Below are positions 13,213 to 14,325 of a DNA stretch of 14,325 nucleotides, one piece after another. The stretch comes from an uncultured Oscillospiraceae bacterium. GTDB taxonomy: Bacteria; Bacillota; Clostridia; Oscillospirales; Oscillospiraceae. A model generated the notes under the pieces. It had not been told where the DNA came from and made no database searches. It saw only the letters and a program-made list of their open reading frames with translations. The stretch spans positions 3,043 through 17,367 of the forward strand of contig CAJUSG010000054.1 of assembly GCA_910589085.1 (NCBI GenBank). Reading direction: 5' to 3'. The first letter of the stretch is position 1. Each line of letters opens with the position of its first letter. The position numbers and the translations under genes were made by a program.

Positions 13213-14325
13213 CTACGCCGGCAGGACGTTCCGCTTCAGGCTGGTGTAGGCCAGGACGATATAGACGGCGTAGACCAGGAAGAAAACGGCCAGGGCGGAC
13301 AGGACGATCACGCCAGGGCTGGAGGCCCCCACCATCACCCCCGGCTCCGGGAGGCCGGCCAGATGGAGGATAAAGGGCGCCCCGATGAGCACCGGCGGAA
13401 GGGCGGGCAGGGCGTAGTAGATGGCAAACTGGGTGCGCAGAGCCTTGGCCATCTCCCGGCGGCCCATGCCCAGCTTTTGCAGGAGGGTGAACTGCCGCTT
13501 ATACCGCTCGCTCTCGCTGAGCTGCTGGATGGTGAGGATGGTGGCGGCGGTCATGGTGAGGGACAGGGCCAGGTAATACAGAGGGAAGACGCACAGGGCG
13601 GTCTGAGAGGCCACCGCCTCCTCCACCTGGGTTCGGGTGTTGATTTGGTCCCCGAAGCCGGTGCCCTCCCAGATTTTGTCCATCACTACAGTCAGGTTGT
13701 AGTAGTCCTCATAGGACACAGGCTCCGCCGTTTTGGCGGCGTAGGCCTGGTGGTGGACGGACAGGCCCTCCGCGGCCTCGTCGGGGACCACCAGGATATA
13801 GCCCCGGCCATTCTCGTAGCCCTGGGAGAGGGGCTCGGTATAGAGACCTCCCGGCTGGAGGGCGGTGCCCCCCAGGGTGAGGGGCTCCCTGTAGGCCTTC
13901 AGAGGCCCCTCCAGGTAGGTCATGCAGTGGATCAAATATTCTCCCTCTTTCAGCTCAACCGTCCGGTAGCCCGCGATGGACCGCAGGGCGGCGTAGTCGC
14001 TCCAGCGCAGGACGGGGTCCTGTTCATAGCCGTAGTTGTAGTAGGCGGTCTGGGTCTCGATATAGTCCTGCACCTGGGCGCTCCCACTGTAGCAGACCTG
14101 ATAGGAGACCGCCTGCTCCACCGGGATGTGCGCTCCGATGTATTCCTGATAGAGGGAGTAGTCCCGGTCGGCGCCCTCCATGCCGATGTAGAGATCGAAG
14201 CAGATATCCTCCGCAGCCCGGCCCAGGAAGAGGCCCCGGAAGACCAGCCCTGTTCCCTCGGAGATGAGGGTGGCGGTGAGGACCATGGAGATGGTGGCCA
14301 TGAGCACCCCCATGGTGGCCAGCTT
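13213..14325 (-). CDS. FtsX-type ABC transporter permease, C-terminal part (runs off window)
   Basis: The reading frame is open through the window edge, so the N-terminal part is missing; 370 codons plus the stop are present. Visible parts: a membrane helix (LATMGVLMATISMVLTATLI region), a large extracytoplasmic domain of about 200 residues rich in Tyr and Glu, then three helices with the FtsX-domain signature. The last includes LSLTMTAATILTIQQL, the cytoplasmic SERYKRQFTLLQKLGMGRRE coupling segment, and the final helices ending LKRNVLPA. Such permeases work with an ATPase in antimicrobial-peptide resistance, lipoprotein release or cell-wall-enzyme control; the ATPase would lie upstream, outside the window. 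A BceB-like role is possible but is not shown by this fragment. An internal ATG at 14313 is not the real start, because the preceding codons continue the helix. Confidence 0.85.
   Translation of the reverse strand, partial: KLATMGVLMATISMVLTATLISEGTGLVFRGLFLGRAAEDICFDLYIGMEGADRDYSLYQEYIGAHIPVEQAVSYQVCYSGSAQVQDYIETQTAYYNYGYEQDPVLRWSDYAALRSIAGYRTVELKEGEYLIHCMTYLEGPLKAYREPLTLGGTALQPGGLYTEPLSQGYENGRGYILVVPDEAAEGLSVHHQAYAAKTAEPVSYEDYYNLTVVMDKIWEGTGFGDQINTRTQVEEAVASQTALCVFPLYYLALSLTMTAATILTIQQLSESERYKRQFTLLQKLGMGRREMAKALRTQFAIYYALPALPPVLIGAPFILHLAGLPEPGVMVGASSPGVIVLSALAVFFLVYAVYIVLAYTSLKRNVLPA

Overview
The window looks like a chromosomal stretch of a GC-rich, low-redundancy Clostridia genome, most likely an Oscillospiraceae gut commensal of the Flavonifractor / Lawsonibacter / Intestinimonas type. 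This is an inference from third-position GC bias, strong AAGGAGG-type ribosome binding sites, a LytR-CpsA-Psr cell-wall enzyme, a MutX-like Nudix protein resembling streptococcal MutX, and GC-rich intergenic palindromes. No rRNA, tRNA, CRISPR array, insertion sequence or phage gene is visible.

Layout. Positions 1-1565 (minus strand): a SWIM zinc-finger protein followed by the 5' end of an unrecognised gene that leaves the window. It is transcribed divergently from a cation diffusion facilitator (1772-2941, plus); two near-identical sigma-A promoters lie back to back between them. Positions 2978-7081 (plus): its own TATAAT promoter, then an OmpR-family response regulator, a membrane sensor kinase, a membrane-anchored HtrA-like protease with a PDZ domain, and a MutX-like 8-oxo-dGTP hydrolase. 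This looks like an envelope- or oxidative-stress module. It meets a minus-strand LytR-CpsA-Psr gene (7119-8285) at a 13-bp shared terminator hairpin.

Positions 8414-12983 (minus): a compact predicted catabolic locus. It runs from a GntR/FCD regulator through a COG2309 (M29 aminopeptidase / NicX-like) metalloenzyme and an M20D amidohydrolase to an AbgT transporter. The last three are separated by only 9 and 19 bases. The same 12-bp palindrome, ATTCTATAGAAT, occurs exactly in the -35/-10 spacer of the enzyme operon promoter and again upstream of the gntR gene, so it is the likely GntR operator. The parts suggest uptake of an acylated or aminobenzoyl-amino-acid compound by AbgT, cleavage by the two hydrolase-like enzymes, and induction by the ligand of the GntR protein.

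Positions 13213-14325 (minus): the C-terminal part of an FtsX-type ABC permease, cut by the window edge. All intergenic stretches are below 300 bases. The many long ORFs antisense to these genes are high-GC shadows.
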